Assembly (NCBI RefSeq): GCF_014207505.1
Contig: NZ_JACHGL010000006.1
Location: 1-64,000, forward strand
Length of the DNA: 64,000 nucleotides
Source: Leuconostoc carnosum
Lineage (GTDB): Bacteria > Bacillota > Bacilli > Lactobacillales > Lactobacillaceae
Reading direction: 5' to 3'
Shown: positions 9,168 to 19,226 of the stretch, piece after piece
Position numbering within the stretch: the stretch's first letter is position 1
Layout: each line of letters begins with the position of its first letter
Position numbers and translations under genes: made by a program
Notes under the pieces: generated by a model
Databases searched by the model: none
What the model saw: only the letters and a program-made list of their open reading frames with translations
What the model was told of the DNA's origin: nothing

Positions 9168-9393
9168 GAATTCCTTAGATATACGCATTGCTACATCATC
9201 AGTTTTTTCCTTACAACCTTTAATTTCGGTTAGGAATTCTTGACTTAGAAGATTTGCCCTTTCATTCGGTAATCTGACAATCTTGATGAATTAACCACCT
9301 CGATAAATTCGAGGAAAATCTGCGTAGCGGTTAACGGTATCATGAGTGTTCCAGGCTTTGTCCTGTGCGTTCACACTAGTGAACGCTTTTTTT
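9168..9393 (+). ncRNA. ssrS: Probable 6S RNA
   Basis: A gene-free region behind rarA has a promoter at its left and a strong intrinsic terminator (GCGTTCAC/GTGAACGC plus seven T, 9367-9393) at its right. Between them are long-range complementary arms (ATTGCTAC near 9188 with GTAGCGGT near 9324), internal hairpins (TTCCT..AACC/GGTTAGGAA; CCTCGA/TCGAGG) and a purine-rich bubble. A roughly 200-225 base mostly double-stranded rod behind rarA fits 6S RNA, which binds the housekeeping RNA polymerase holoenzyme. I assign it by architecture and location, not by a covariance search. It is not tmRNA, SRP RNA or RNase P RNA by length and motifs. Confidence 0.6.
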
Positions 9394-9441
9394 ATTAAAA
9401 CAATTTGTGAATAATATTAAATAGTGCTTTTAATTTGTGGA

Positions 9442-9455
9442 TGTAAGCGTTATAC
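9442..9455 (+). promoter_or_regulatory. Possible cre site over the uspA promoter
   Basis: The 14-base sequence TGTAAGCGTTATAC matches 12 of 14 positions of the CcpA operator consensus and overlaps the apparent -10 TATACT. If real, catabolite control would act on the stress gene. Confidence 0.3.
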
Positions 9456-9487
9456 TTAGAGTATAGATAAGCTTAAGGAGAATTCTT

Positions 9488-9937
9488 ATGATAGCAAATT
9501 ATAGTAAAATTTTAGTACCAATGGATGGTTCAAAAGAAGCCGAATCTGCGCTTGCTCGTGCTATTGAATTAGCTTCAGAAGCAGGTGAGAGCGGTGTTCT
9601 ATCAATTTTGAACGTCATCGACACACGTGCTTTCCAAAATGTAGCTAGCTTTGATGATACCATGGTGGAAGCTGTCTCACAAGAAACACGTAGGAGTCTC
9701 GAGAAGTATAAGCAACAGGCTATCGACGCCGGTATTAAAAATGTCGATTACTTGATTGAATATGGCTCACCGAAAACTCTGATTGCCAAAGATGTCCCAA
9801 ATGAAGTTGACGCCGACCTAATTGTTATTGGTGCAACAGGTTTGAATGCCGTTGAACGTTTAGTTATTGGTTCAGTTACTGAATTCGTGACTCGTACAGC
9901 AAAAGTTGATGTATTAGTAGTTCGTGAAGAAGCATAA
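9488..9937 (+). CDS. UspA-family universal stress protein
   Basis: A 149-residue single-domain universal stress protein with the Rossmann-like fold used for nucleotide binding and homodimerisation. The start KILVPMDGSKEAESALARA and the C-terminal ATP-binding signature GATGLNAVERLVIGSVTEFVTRTAKVDVLVV (G2xG9xG(S/T)) are complete, which points to the ATP-binding subclass. TAAGGAG precedes the ATG by seven bases. It is monocistronic. Its exact stress role is not predictable. Confidence 0.92.
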   Translation: MIANYSKILVPMDGSKEAESALARAIELASEAGESGVLSILNVIDTRAFQNVASFDDTMVEAVSQETRRSLEKYKQQAIDAGIKNVDYLIEYGSPKTLIAKDVPNEVDADLIVIGATGLNAVERLVIGSVTEFVTRTAKVDVLVVREEA

Positions 9938-9953
9938 TTTTATAAAAGACTAA

Positions 9954-9986
9954 AAGAAATACATAATAAATATGTATTTCTTTTTT
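9954..9986 (+). terminator. uspA terminator
   Basis: AAGAAATACAT/ATGTATTTCTT hairpin followed by a T-run directly after uspA. Confidence 0.8.
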
Positions 9987-9994
9987 ATTTGATC

Positions 9995-10038
9995 AAAAAA
10001 GCAACATATCAGTTATAAAACTTGGTATGTTGCTTTTT
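9995..10038. terminator. Second terminator, convergent
   Basis: AAAAAGCAACATA/TATGTTGCTTTTT symmetrical hairpin placed downstream of the minus-strand XRE regulator. It can act in both directions. Confidence 0.8.
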
Positions 10039-10053
10039 ACTACTGCATTATTT

Positions 10054-10916
10054 TTAAAAATTTACTATATCTTTTTCTGACAGACGTGTTGCCATATCAT
10101 CATGATTTGTAAGATACGCCGCTACATGAGCAATATGTATTTGACGATTAGTTTCTTGAATATTACCACGTTGCTTTTCAACATCAGATAGCAGCTCACT
10201 CAAATCCGATACCCAGAACAAATCAGCACGTTGACGTAATGCTTGAAGTGCTTCTGTTAAAATATCAGCGGCTTTATCAAGTTCATTTTGTGCGATCAAA
10301 AATTCAGCGTATGCTTTACGTCCCTGCAAAGCACCATGAAATTCCAATTCACTTGCTGTGAATAAATCCGGTTCTAAATCATAAGCTAGTTTAAATTTTT
10401 CTTTAGCTGTTTCAATATCACCATTTTCATAACAACAAACACCCATGCGATTATAAGCATAAAAAAGGTAAAAATCACCTAGTGATGGGGTATTTCTATC
10501 AACAGCCTTTTCCGCATAATATACACCATTAGCAAAATCATGTTGATTATGTGCATCAGATGCTTTTAAAATATAATATGCTTGCAACGTTGGTGAATTT
10601 TGACTTAAAGCTTTTTCGAATTCATGAAATTCTTCTATGGCATTGTGATCCCTCTGTAAAACAACTCTTGCCAGTAATTCTTTGGCTTTTTGTGTTAGAA
10701 AATCACCTGACACAAATTGAGATATATCGAGGTTCAGCCGATCTAAAATAGCTAATAAGACATCGGCATTTGGCACACGGTCCTGGTTCTCAACTAAAGA
10801 AATAGTTGCTTGCGTCGTAATACCTTCTGCTAACTCAACTTGTGATAAATGCATCTTCTTACGCGCATCACGGATAACTTGACCATCGAAGCTATCACTT
10901 TTATTCTTTTTTAACA

Positions 10917-10917
<1 letters not shown>
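10054..10917 (-). CDS. XRE-family regulator with TPR-like C-terminal domain
   Basis: This 287-residue protein has an XRE helix-turn-helix at about residues 14-68 (LSQVELAEGITTQATISLVENQDRVP) and an all-helical repeat region (about 75-280) with TPR-like elements such as AYNRMGVCCYENGDIETAKEKFKLAYDLEP. This layout is that of RRNPP-type regulators (Rgg/PlcR/PrgX), some of which bind small peptides. I saw no pheromone-precursor ORF next to it, and it may sense something else. Its ATG overlaps the ddl stop codon by one base (TAATG), so it is translationally coupled to ddl. Confidence 0.82.
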
Positions 10918-12056
<1,139 letters not shown>

Positions 12057-12106
12057 TTACTCCGAATTTTATTATATCAAGATGGGTCAATATTTAGCAA
12101 GATTGT

Positions 12107-13087
12107 CTATACTAAGTAATCTTTAGTTTGATCAACATACCTATATATTTCGCTAGGTACCTCTTCCTTACCACATAGGATAACGGCATTAAAAAACCGC
12201 GATCGATTATATAGTTGATGCCAGTGTGCTTCAGTTTGCTTCGGTTGCTGAGTAACGATATCTTTGCGCCAAATTTTTAATGTGACAAGAAGATAATCAG
12301 CATATAACTGATGTTGGTTAGCTAAATGAATAACTACTTCAACTAATCTGTCCGTTTCTCCCATGACCAACGGTTGCTTTAATTCACGATAACCAGCTAA
12401 AATGCTAGCTAATAAAAACAATTTATCCGCTCTCATCAACTGAGGCATTAAAAATAATTCAGCGATAGCATTACTAATGTGCGTAAACGCATGTGCCCAT
12501 CCATTAGTGCCAATAAATCCGCGTGTATCTCTTTCTAATGCCGCATACAAGGCTACCTGTTCAATCACTTCATCAACTTCTTTTACACCCAAAAAAGGGG
12601 CTTTTGTACGTTGAACAAATAAAAGTAATGATAAAATCAGCATGCTAAATGCTCTTTGATAGACAGCATCATTTTCTGGTTCTAAAATATGAGCAAATAA
12701 TTGTTCATCTGAAATCAGATATTTTGTCAGCCATCGCAATTGTTCTGCCGATACCATATCGTTTTGGATGACATAACTCAAGAAAAAGAAAGCGCCAGTA
12801 TCACGATATTGGGGTAATGGATTAGCAAGTTGTGCCACTACTTGCTGTAATAGTTCAATTGAAATATTCTCTTCTGGTACACTATCTTCTAAATCATCAC
12901 TATAGGCTTTTATCTTCTCTAAAACTGTTTCACCATCATCTGGTAAAGCAACTGTAGTAGCCGCTTGAGGCGCTGCGCGGCTCAGTATATCTGCCATCAG
13001 ATCACCCAATGATTGAAATAAGTCACCCTGCCTTGTTTTTTGGTGTAATACATGAAATTCTTGGTGTAATCTATCTAATTGCGTCAT
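12107..13087 (-). CDS. DUF2785 protein
   Basis: A 326-residue soluble, mostly helical protein resembling DUF2785, with the characteristic GTNGWAHAFTHISNAIAEL segment near residues 195-215. No function is established for the family. I place the start at the ATG at 13087, which overlaps the rodA stop codon (TGATG), so it is translationally coupled to rodA. Its position between rodA and ddl links it by context to envelope genes; that is association only. Confidence 0.72.
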   Translation of the reverse strand: MTQLDRLHQEFHVLHQKTRQGDLFQSLGDLMADILSRAAPQAATTVALPDDGETVLEKIKAYSDDLEDSVPEENISIELLQQVVAQLANPLPQYRDTGAFFFLSYVIQNDMVSAEQLRWLTKYLISDEQLFAHILEPENDAVYQRAFSMLILSLLLFVQRTKAPFLGVKEVDEVIEQVALYAALERDTRGFIGTNGWAHAFTHISNAIAELFLMPQLMRADKLFLLASILAGYRELKQPLVMGETDRLVEVVIHLANQHQLYADYLLVTLKIWRKDIVTQQPKQTEAHWHQLYNRSRFFNAVILCGKEEVPSEIYRYVDQTKDYLV

Positions 13088-14307
13088 CAAATTGAAAATC
13101 CTGTCGATTCAGTAAAGGTTGATTTCTTTTGTTGGTAACCAATTGACAGAATCAGACCAACACCAATCAAGTTACCTAACAAAGAAGAACCACCTTGTGA
13201 AATAAATGGTAATGGAATACCGGTTAATGGTAACAGCCCGATACTCATACCGATGTTTTCAAAAACATGAAAAAGTACCATCATCACAACTCCTGTAGCA
13301 ATATACGCATAAAAAGCATTTTGGGCTTTAAATGTTGCACGAATCAACATGTAGATCAAGCCAAAGTACAACCCAATAAGCAACGTACCACCAATAAAGC
13401 CAAAGCTCTCACCAATAACTGAAAAAATCATATCTGATTCACGTACCGGTACATAAACCGTTAAATTACCAAAACCGTTACCTGTTAATTGACCAGATCC
13501 AATCGCTTTTAAACTCTGGTATGTTTGATAACCCGAAGCAGAGGTATCTTGATCAGGATGTAACCACGTTTGTATACGAGCAAATTGGTACAACTTAAAT
13601 CCAAGTGCATCCAAAATCATCTTCCCAGCTGTTGATGTCACCAGTGCTAGCAATGTTGCACCAACGGCTGCAACTACAGCAATCATGGGGGCTAAAATAC
13701 GCCATGTTACACCGGAAACTAATGCCACACCCCCAAAAATAGCAATAAACACTAAAAGCGTCCCGAGATCATTTTGTAAAGCGATTAATGCTGCTACCGG
13801 TAAAAACCATAGTGCCATTTTTCCCAATAATAACCAATCTTTAGCTGTATCATGTTGCTGGTATAAACGATTATGTTGTGCCACAACACGACTTATCATT
13901 AAGATAAAAGCCGGTTTCACAACTTCTGAGGGTTGAAAAGAAATTGGACCAAAGATAAACCATGATCGCGCACCAGTTAAATTAGCCATTTGCCGATTAT
14001 AAAAAATCAGCACTGCAATCAACAGAAAAATCCCAAATCCATAAGCTACAGGTGCTAATCGCCATAGTTGCGATGCATCAAAACGCAATAAAAACGCAAT
14101 AATCACAGCACCTATAATCCAAAATACGCCCTGAATTATGGTAGCACGTATCGCCGATTGCATCGTACCGTATTGCGCATGCAATGACGCCTGAAAAACC
14201 GAGCTCAAGCCAATGATCATAAATAGTAGAAGGGCTAAAATAATTCCCCAGTCCAATTCCGATCCTGATGTACGATTACTCATTTGCCTTGATGACGTGC
14301 GTTGCAT
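13087..14307 (-). CDS. rodA: SEDS peptidoglycan glycosyltransferase RodA
   Basis: RodA polymerises lipid II into glycan strands with a class B PBP during cell elongation. The 406-residue product has about ten membrane spans and family motifs such as WFIFGPISFQPSEVVKPAFILM and the C-terminal GIPLPFISQGGSSLLGNLIGVGLILSI. Assignment to RodA rather than FtsW rests on the cluster with mreB. GAGGG precedes the ATG by seven bases. A short hairpin separates it from DUF2969 upstream. Confidence 0.9.
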   Translation of the reverse strand: MQRTSSRQMSNRTSGSELDWGIILALLLFMIIGLSSVFQASLHAQYGTMQSAIRATIIQGVFWIIGAVIIAFLLRFDASQLWRLAPVAYGFGIFLLIAVLIFYNRQMANLTGARSWFIFGPISFQPSEVVKPAFILMISRVVAQHNRLYQQHDTAKDWLLLGKMALWFLPVAALIALQNDLGTLLVFIAIFGGVALVSGVTWRILAPMIAVVAAVGATLLALVTSTAGKMILDALGFKLYQFARIQTWLHPDQDTSASGYQTYQSLKAIGSGQLTGNGFGNLTVYVPVRESDMIFSVIGESFGFIGGTLLIGLYFGLIYMLIRATFKAQNAFYAYIATGVVMMVLFHVFENIGMSIGLLPLTGIPLPFISQGGSSLLGNLIGVGLILSIGYQQKKSTFTESTGFSI

Positions 14308-14331
14308 GACATTCCCTCATTTATGTACAAA

Positions 14332-14356
14332 CCCTTATCACAAATTATGATAAGGG
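14332..14356 (+). terminator. Hairpin between DUF2969 and rodA
   Basis: CCCTTATCA/TGATAAGGG is a nine-pair stem. On the plus strand it is followed by CTTTTTG, on the minus strand only by TTTG, so for the minus-strand operon it is more likely a processing or weak attenuation site than a full terminator. Confidence 0.45.
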
Positions 14357-14372
14357 CTTTTTGTGACTTATT

Positions 14373-14582
14373 TTACTGATATAAATTAAAGCTAGCCAAA
14401 ACGGCTTGTAAAGCCTCATCTTGTGTTTTAGCTTGATTAATAATTGCTTGCTGACCAAAATAGCCAACAAAACCTCGATCAGCTTTTTGGATATACCCAA
14501 CTTGCTTTTGATTAATTAAAACTTGTGTTTGATTATCTTCTTCAACAATCTCAACATCAAAGTTTTGGTTTTTCTTACGCAT
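14373..14582 (-). CDS. DUF2969 small protein
   Basis: A 69-residue acidic-then-hydrophobic protein with a lysine-rich start (MRKKNQNF) and the segment VLINQKQVGYIQK, matching the small DUF2969 family of Lactobacillales that commonly sits between mreB and rodA. It starts two bases after the mreB stop with AGAGGA upstream. Function unknown. Confidence 0.78.
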   Translation of the reverse strand: MRKKNQNFDVEIVEEDNQTQVLINQKQVGYIQKADRGFVGYFGQQAIINQAKTQDEALQAVLASFNLYQ

Positions 14583-14584
14583 AA

Positions 14585-15577
14585 TTAGAATCCTCTACGG
14601 TTTGTCTTCATGTGTTCAAGCAAAGCACCAGCACCTTTGGCAACATTATCCAATGGTGAATCTGACACAACTACGGGCACTTCCAAAGCATCCGACAAAA
14701 GTTGATCCATACCATGTAGCAAGGCACCACCACCAGTTAGCATAATACCACGATCAATAATATCAGCAGCTAATTCAGGAGGTAGTTTGGCTAATACTGA
14801 GTGTGTTGCACGGACAATTTGTTGCAAAGTGTCATGTAATGCTTCTTCCACTTCATTGGAATCAATTGTGATCGTCTTTGGCATGCCTTCAAAGTTATCA
14901 CGTCCACGTACTTCCATAGTAATAGGTTCATCTACAGGTAGCGCTGATCCAATTTGAATTTTAATCGTTTCGGCCGTACGTTCCCCAACAATTAAGTTAT
15001 GGCGGCGTTTCAAGTAACCCACAATATCAAAGTTCATTTTATCACCAGCAACACGGATAGACTCTGATACCACAATATCTCCTAATGATAGCACTGCAAT
15101 ATCTGAAGTACCACCACCCATATCAATAACCATTGAACCGATAGGCTTAAAAATATCTAATCCCGCACCAACAGCTGCAACTTTCGGCTCATATTCTAGA
15201 TATACTTTTGCGCCACCAGCTTTTTCGGCAGCTTGGATAATAGCTTTACGCTCAATTTCAGTAATATTGGTAGGTGCACAAATCATAATATTAGGCTTTG
15301 ACATAAAACCTTTAACATTTAATTTATCCACGAAATAAGTCAACATGGCTTCTGTGACATCAAAATCCGAAATAACGCCATCTTTCAATGGCCGAACGGC
15401 ACGTATATTTCCAGGTGTTCTGCCCACCATACGGTAAGCTTCCGAACCAACTGACAAAACACGATCTGTTTTGTCATCCACTGCGACAACAGAAGGCTCA
15501 TTTAAAACAATACCTTTACCTTCTACATAAATGAGAACATTGGCTGTTCCCAAGTCAATGCCAATATCTTTTGCCAT
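14585..15577 (-). CDS. mreB: Rod shape-determining protein MreB/Mbl
   Basis: An actin-like ATPase that forms membrane-bound filaments guiding the elongation machinery. The 330-residue product has the phosphate-1 loop GIDLGTANVLIY near residues 5-16, phosphate-2 MVIDMGGGTSDIAVLS near 155-170 and the adenosine motif GIMLTGGGALLHGMDQLL near 280-300. The usual mreC and mreD partners are not downstream; DUF2969 and rodA follow instead. GGAG precedes the ATG. Paralogues (MreB, Mbl, MreBH) cannot be separated here. Confidence 0.93.
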   Translation of the reverse strand: MAKDIGIDLGTANVLIYVEGKGIVLNEPSVVAVDDKTDRVLSVGSEAYRMVGRTPGNIRAVRPLKDGVISDFDVTEAMLTYFVDKLNVKGFMSKPNIMICAPTNITEIERKAIIQAAEKAGGAKVYLEYEPKVAAVGAGLDIFKPIGSMVIDMGGGTSDIAVLSLGDIVVSESIRVAGDKMNFDIVGYLKRRHNLIVGERTAETIKIQIGSALPVDEPITMEVRGRDNFEGMPKTITIDSNEVEEALHDTLQQIVRATHSVLAKLPPELAADIIDRGIMLTGGGALLHGMDQLLSDALEVPVVVSDSPLDNVAKGAGALLEHMKTNRRGF

Positions 15578-15676
15578 GTATTTTCTCCAAATTTTTATTT
15601 CTATAAACGGGCACTAATGTGCCAACTTGTCTACATAATCTTCTCAATTATACCATATTTACCATAGGTTTTTCGG

Positions 15677-15898
15677 TTACTTTTTAAAGACCGCTGCTGG
15701 CATATCGATCACCCATCCAGCTGCTGAAATGAAGAAACTAGCCAATAAATAACCCATAATGATCGCCAAAATAACTTTTAAAAAACGGGCTTGGACTGGC
15801 GTAAATGGCATCAACCGAGCAAAATTGATTGGGCGAATTATCCAAAAGGCAAAATAAATAGCTAGTAGATTAAGGCTCAAAGTAAATATTGGACTCAT
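15677..15898 (-). CDS. DUF1146 membrane protein (YwzB-like)
   Basis: A 73-residue protein with two hydrophobic helices (about 3-20 and 40-65) flanking the conserved RPINFARLMPF segment, matching DUF1146/YwzB. GGAGGACAATA precedes the ATG. The family is usually found between the ATP synthase operon and mreB/murA; here a lysine permease replaces the atp genes. Function unknown. Confidence 0.78.
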   Translation of the reverse strand: MSPIFTLSLNLLAIYFAFWIIRPINFARLMPFTPVQARFLKVILAIIMGYLLASFFISAAGWVIDMPAAVFKK

Positions 15899-15989
15899 TA
15901 TTGTCCTCCTCGATTCAATAATATTGATTAACTAGCGTTCAGTTTAATAGTACTATTATATCAGTTAACAAATGTTTTTATATTAATAT

Positions 15990-16016
15990 AAAAACATCAC
16001 TCATAAAGTGATGTTT
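15990..16016 (-). terminator. lysP terminator
   Basis: On the minus strand AACATCAC/GTGATGTT with a seven-base loop is followed by TTTT, directly after the permease stop. Confidence 0.75.
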
Positions 16017-16027
16017 ACACTAAATAT

Positions 16028-17467
16028 TCAACGGTGTTGCTCCAAGTCAACATCCTCTAATTTAATCATCTTAGTTTTGTGTGTTATTTTATACCAAACA
16101 AATAAGACAATAAACAGCGGTACTGACAAATAAGTAATCGCAATTTTTTCAAGATTCAAATGTGTGAAACTAGCAGGATCTTGTCCAATGATCACCCCAA
16201 TTGAGATAATCAAAGCAAATATTGGCCCAAATGGGAACCATTTTGCTTTATATTTCAAATCATTCAAGTCTTTACCTTGTGCCACATAAGCACGTCGGAA
16301 ACGATAGTGAGATATTGCAATACCTACCCAAGCTATAAAGCCTGTCAAACCAGAAGCATTAACAAGCCAAGTATAAGCAACTGAACCACCTTTTGTATTA
16401 GAAATAAAAGCTAATAGTCCAATCAGTGTTGTCAAAATCAGAGCAAATACAGGCACACCACGAGTTGATAACCTGGAGAATATTTTTGGTGCATCGCCTT
16501 TACGTGCCATAGCGTACAGCATGCGTGTTGAAGCATAAGACCCTGAATTAGCTGAAGAAACAATTGATGTTAAAATGACAGCATTCATTAAACTTGCAGC
16601 AAAAGCAATTCCTGCATTTTTAAACACGATGGTAAAAGGTGAAACAGCAATATTTTCTGTTGATGAACTCAATAAACGTGAATCTTGATAATAAACTAAA
16701 GCAGAAATAACAAAAATTGCTAAAATATAAAATAGTAAAATACGCCAAAATACTTGGTTAATAGCCTTGGGCACTGACTTGTCAGGATCCTTAGCTTCAC
16801 CAGCCGTAATACCAATTAATTCAGTGCCTTGAAATGAAAATCCCGCGACAACAAAAACTGATAAAATAGCCTGTGGCCCACCGACAAAGCCATGATTACC
16901 AACAGATAAGTTCTTCATCACATCAATATTTGAATGAATAACACCAAAAATTGTTGCAATACCGATAATCAAAAACGCGATAATCGTAATCACTTTGATC
17001 ATAGATAACCAAAATTCAGTTTCGCCGAAAGCACCCACTGAAAATAAATTGATCAAAAAAATGAGTACCAACGCGATTGATGAAAAAATCCATCCAGGTG
17101 TATTTGGAAACCAAAATTTCGTTACTAACCCAACGGCAACAATATCAACAGCTAAAGTAATCGCCCAGTTAAACCAATAATTCCAACCCATGGCAAATCC
17201 TAAGGCTGGATCAACATATTTACCGGCATAGTCAGAAAATGACCCAGATGTTGGTGCGTATGTTGCCATTTCACCTAAACTCGTCATTAAAAAATACACC
17301 ATCACACCAATTGCTAAGTAAGCAACGATTGCACCTAATGGCCCTGCTTGTGCCACAGTAGCACCTGATGCAACAAACAGTCCTGTTCCAATTGACCCAC
17401 CTAAGGCAATCATTGAAACATGACGTGTCTTCAAATTACGTTTTATACCAGCATTTTCTTCAGTCAT
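16028..17467 (-). CDS. lysP: Lysine-specific APC permease
   Basis: This 479-residue permease has about twelve membrane spans and the amino acid permease opening LKTRHVSMIALGGSIGTGLFVASG followed by MTSLGEMATYAP and GFSFQGTELIGITAGEAKDP. These are LysP/AAP-type signatures of proton-coupled uptake. The substrate is set by the upstream lysine riboswitch, which would shut the gene off when lysine is plentiful. CAAGGAG lies seven bases before the ATG. It is monocistronic with its own promoter and terminator. Confidence 0.9.
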   Translation of the reverse strand: MTEENAGIKRNLKTRHVSMIALGGSIGTGLFVASGATVAQAGPLGAIVAYLAIGVMVYFLMTSLGEMATYAPTSGSFSDYAGKYVDPALGFAMGWNYWFNWAITLAVDIVAVGLVTKFWFPNTPGWIFSSIALVLIFLINLFSVGAFGETEFWLSMIKVITIIAFLIIGIATIFGVIHSNIDVMKNLSVGNHGFVGGPQAILSVFVVAGFSFQGTELIGITAGEAKDPDKSVPKAINQVFWRILLFYILAIFVISALVYYQDSRLLSSSTENIAVSPFTIVFKNAGIAFAASLMNAVILTSIVSSANSGSYASTRMLYAMARKGDAPKIFSRLSTRGVPVFALILTTLIGLLAFISNTKGGSVAYTWLVNASGLTGFIAWVGIAISHYRFRRAYVAQGKDLNDLKYKAKWFPFGPIFALIISIGVIIGQDPASFTHLNLEKIAITYLSVPLFIVLFVWYKITHKTKMIKLEDVDLEQHR

Positions 17468-17489
17468 GAAACTCTCCTTGTCGAGGCAA

Positions 17490-17717
17490 ATAAAAAAACC
17501 TCTGTCTATGGTTAGAAAAAGGTTTCGTTCAAAAAGTCAGTTTAAAATTAACTTTCCAAAGCGCACCACGTTTCCGTGACAGTCTAACAACTATTAATTG
17601 TTAGCCCAATTTCATTATGCCATAAATGAAATTTCGGCAACCGCTCCTTTTACATAAGTTCACTGTCTTTGGCAGACTAGCTTATGTGACTAATATTGGT
17701 TGCATCCTCTTTGATAA
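17490..17717 (-). promoter_or_regulatory. Lysine riboswitch (L-box) with terminator
   Basis: Reading the minus strand, the leader opens with AGAGGATGCAACC, and contains AGTCACATAAG, AAAAGGAGCGGTTGCCGAA, TTGGGCT and GACTGTCACGGAAACGTGG followed by GCTTTGG. These match the conserved blocks of the lysine aptamer (AGAGGTGC, AGT, AAGGGGAAGTCGCCGAA, GGGCT, ACTGTCA). A terminator stem with AACCT/AGAGGTT arms and seven T (17492-17526) follows. Lysine binding is expected to favour termination before lysP. Confidence 0.93.
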
Positions 17718-17724
17718 CTAGGAT

Positions 17725-17754
17725 ATTATAGCACTTTTTAAAATAGTGTGTCAA
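17725..17754 (-). promoter_or_regulatory. lysP promoter
   Basis: TTGACA (17749-17754) and TATAAT (17725-17730) on the minus strand are separated by 18 bases, directly in front of the lysine aptamer. Confidence 0.8.
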
Positions 17755-17810
17755 TAAAACCAAACATTTGACCAGCTACCTCATACCATGACAATTTAGT
17801 TCCTATGCCT

Positions 17811-17840
17811 TTGTCCAAAACTAAAGCATTATAATATAAT
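17811..17840 (+). promoter_or_regulatory. Possible promoter of the LCP gene
   Basis: TTGTCC (17811-17816), an 18-base spacer and TATAAT (17835-17840) lie about 110 bases before the gene; another AT-rich -10-like TATACT is at about 17881. Confidence 0.35.
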
Positions 17841-17948
17841 ATCTTTTAAAATATTTAACTTTATTTTTATACTAATCAGTTATACTAGTATATAGTTGCT
17901 TTTTATTTTAATAACTACTATTCATACTACATTAGGAGCTCTTTCCGC

Positions 17949-19169
17949 ATGGATAATAATACACAGACGCCGACGCGTGCTGAAAAAAATCAAGTAAAAA
18001 AACATCGTGTTCGTAACACTATTTTAGTTTTGCTAGCTATTATCATCCTTACTGCTGGTGGTTTATCTTGGTGGGCTTTTAAAAACACTAAAGGTGCTAT
18101 CGATGAATCTTATGCTGGAACTGGTGTAAATAAATCACGTAATGTATCTAATGTGGTTAAAAGCGGACGTCCAATCTCTATCTTACTATATGGGACAGAT
18201 ACTGGGGAATTGGGACGTACCTACAAGGGACGCACTGACTCAATGATGTTATTGCTAGTTAATCCTGAAACACAAAAAACAACAATGATATCCTTAGCAC
18301 GAGATGCTATGGTTTCGATTGTTGGTTATGAAAATACTTTCCCTCAAAAGTTAAATGCTGCCTATGCCTATGGCTCAACTTCTACTTCAATTAAAACTGT
18401 TGAATCTTTTTTGAACATTCCAGTTGATTTCTACGCTTTGGTCAATATGTCCGGATTATCCAAGATGGTTGATCAAGTTGGTGGTATTTCAATTAAATCA
18501 CCGATTGACTTTGTCTACAGTCAAGAAACTGCACATGCTTATGGCCCTAATTTATATCGTTTCCATAAAGGTGAGACAAAATATGAACACTCTGATGATA
18601 ATGGCAAAACATGGTCAAAATCAAGAACAGTCATGGATGGCGATGCTGCTCTAGCTTTCTCTCGTATGCGCTATGACGACCCAAATGGTGATTACGGTCG
18701 CCAGCAACGACAACGCATTGTGCTGGAAGGTCTCATCAATAAATCTGCCAATGTATCAAGTTTACTCAACAATCAGTTTATGTCAACGATTTCAAAAAAT
18801 GTACGCACTGATTTAACATTTGGTGATATGACAACGCTAGCAAGTAAATACATTAAAGCTAAAAATAATATTGTAACTGAACATATGCAAGGTGTTGGTA
18901 CAAGTTATCCTGATTCTGAGGGTAATAACGTTGCATATGAAGTTATTCCTCAAAAAGAAAAGCAACGCGTCACTGATTTAGCGCGTAAAACGCTCGGATT
19001 AAAAAGTGAAAACACTGGCTTACCGTACGGCGGTGAAGTGCCAAGTGAACTATCAGCCATTGCGGCTTCTTTACGCCCTTCTGAAGATGACGGTAAAACA
19101 ACCCCTGACGACCCAGCAACTGCTAATACGTTAGATGATTCAAATAATGAAAATACTACAGGACAATAA
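17949..19169 (+). CDS. LytR-CpsA-Psr family glycopolymer ligase
   Basis: LCP enzymes attach teichoic acids or other undecaprenyl-linked glycopolymers to peptidoglycan outside the membrane. The 406-residue protein has a basic cytoplasmic N-terminus, one transmembrane helix at about residues 25-48 and the LCP domain from about 75 to 280. The pyrophosphate-binding arginines are visible in GRTDSMMLL and ISLARDAMV, and the FSRMRYDDPNGDYGRQQRQR motif is complete. The tail beyond about 360 is acidic and disordered. AGGAG precedes the ATG. Confidence 0.92.
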   Translation: MDNNTQTPTRAEKNQVKKHRVRNTILVLLAIIILTAGGLSWWAFKNTKGAIDESYAGTGVNKSRNVSNVVKSGRPISILLYGTDTGELGRTYKGRTDSMMLLLVNPETQKTTMISLARDAMVSIVGYENTFPQKLNAAYAYGSTSTSIKTVESFLNIPVDFYALVNMSGLSKMVDQVGGISIKSPIDFVYSQETAHAYGPNLYRFHKGETKYEHSDDNGKTWSKSRTVMDGDAALAFSRMRYDDPNGDYGRQQRQRIVLEGLINKSANVSSLLNNQFMSTISKNVRTDLTFGDMTTLASKYIKAKNNIVTEHMQGVGTSYPDSEGNNVAYEVIPQKEKQRVTDLARKTLGLKSENTGLPYGGEVPSELSAIAASLRPSEDDGKTTPDDPATANTLDDSNNENTTGQ

Positions 19170-19171
19170 GT

Positions 19172-19209
19172 AAAAGCAGGCAATTCTCAATGAGAACTGC
19201 CTGCTTTTA
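19172..19209. terminator. Bidirectional terminator between LCP gene and trpS
   Basis: AAAAGCAGGCAATTCTC/GAGAACTGCCTGCTTTT, with A and T runs on opposite sides, between convergent genes. Confidence 0.88.
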
Positions 19210-19226
19210 TTTTACTTTTATCTCAT

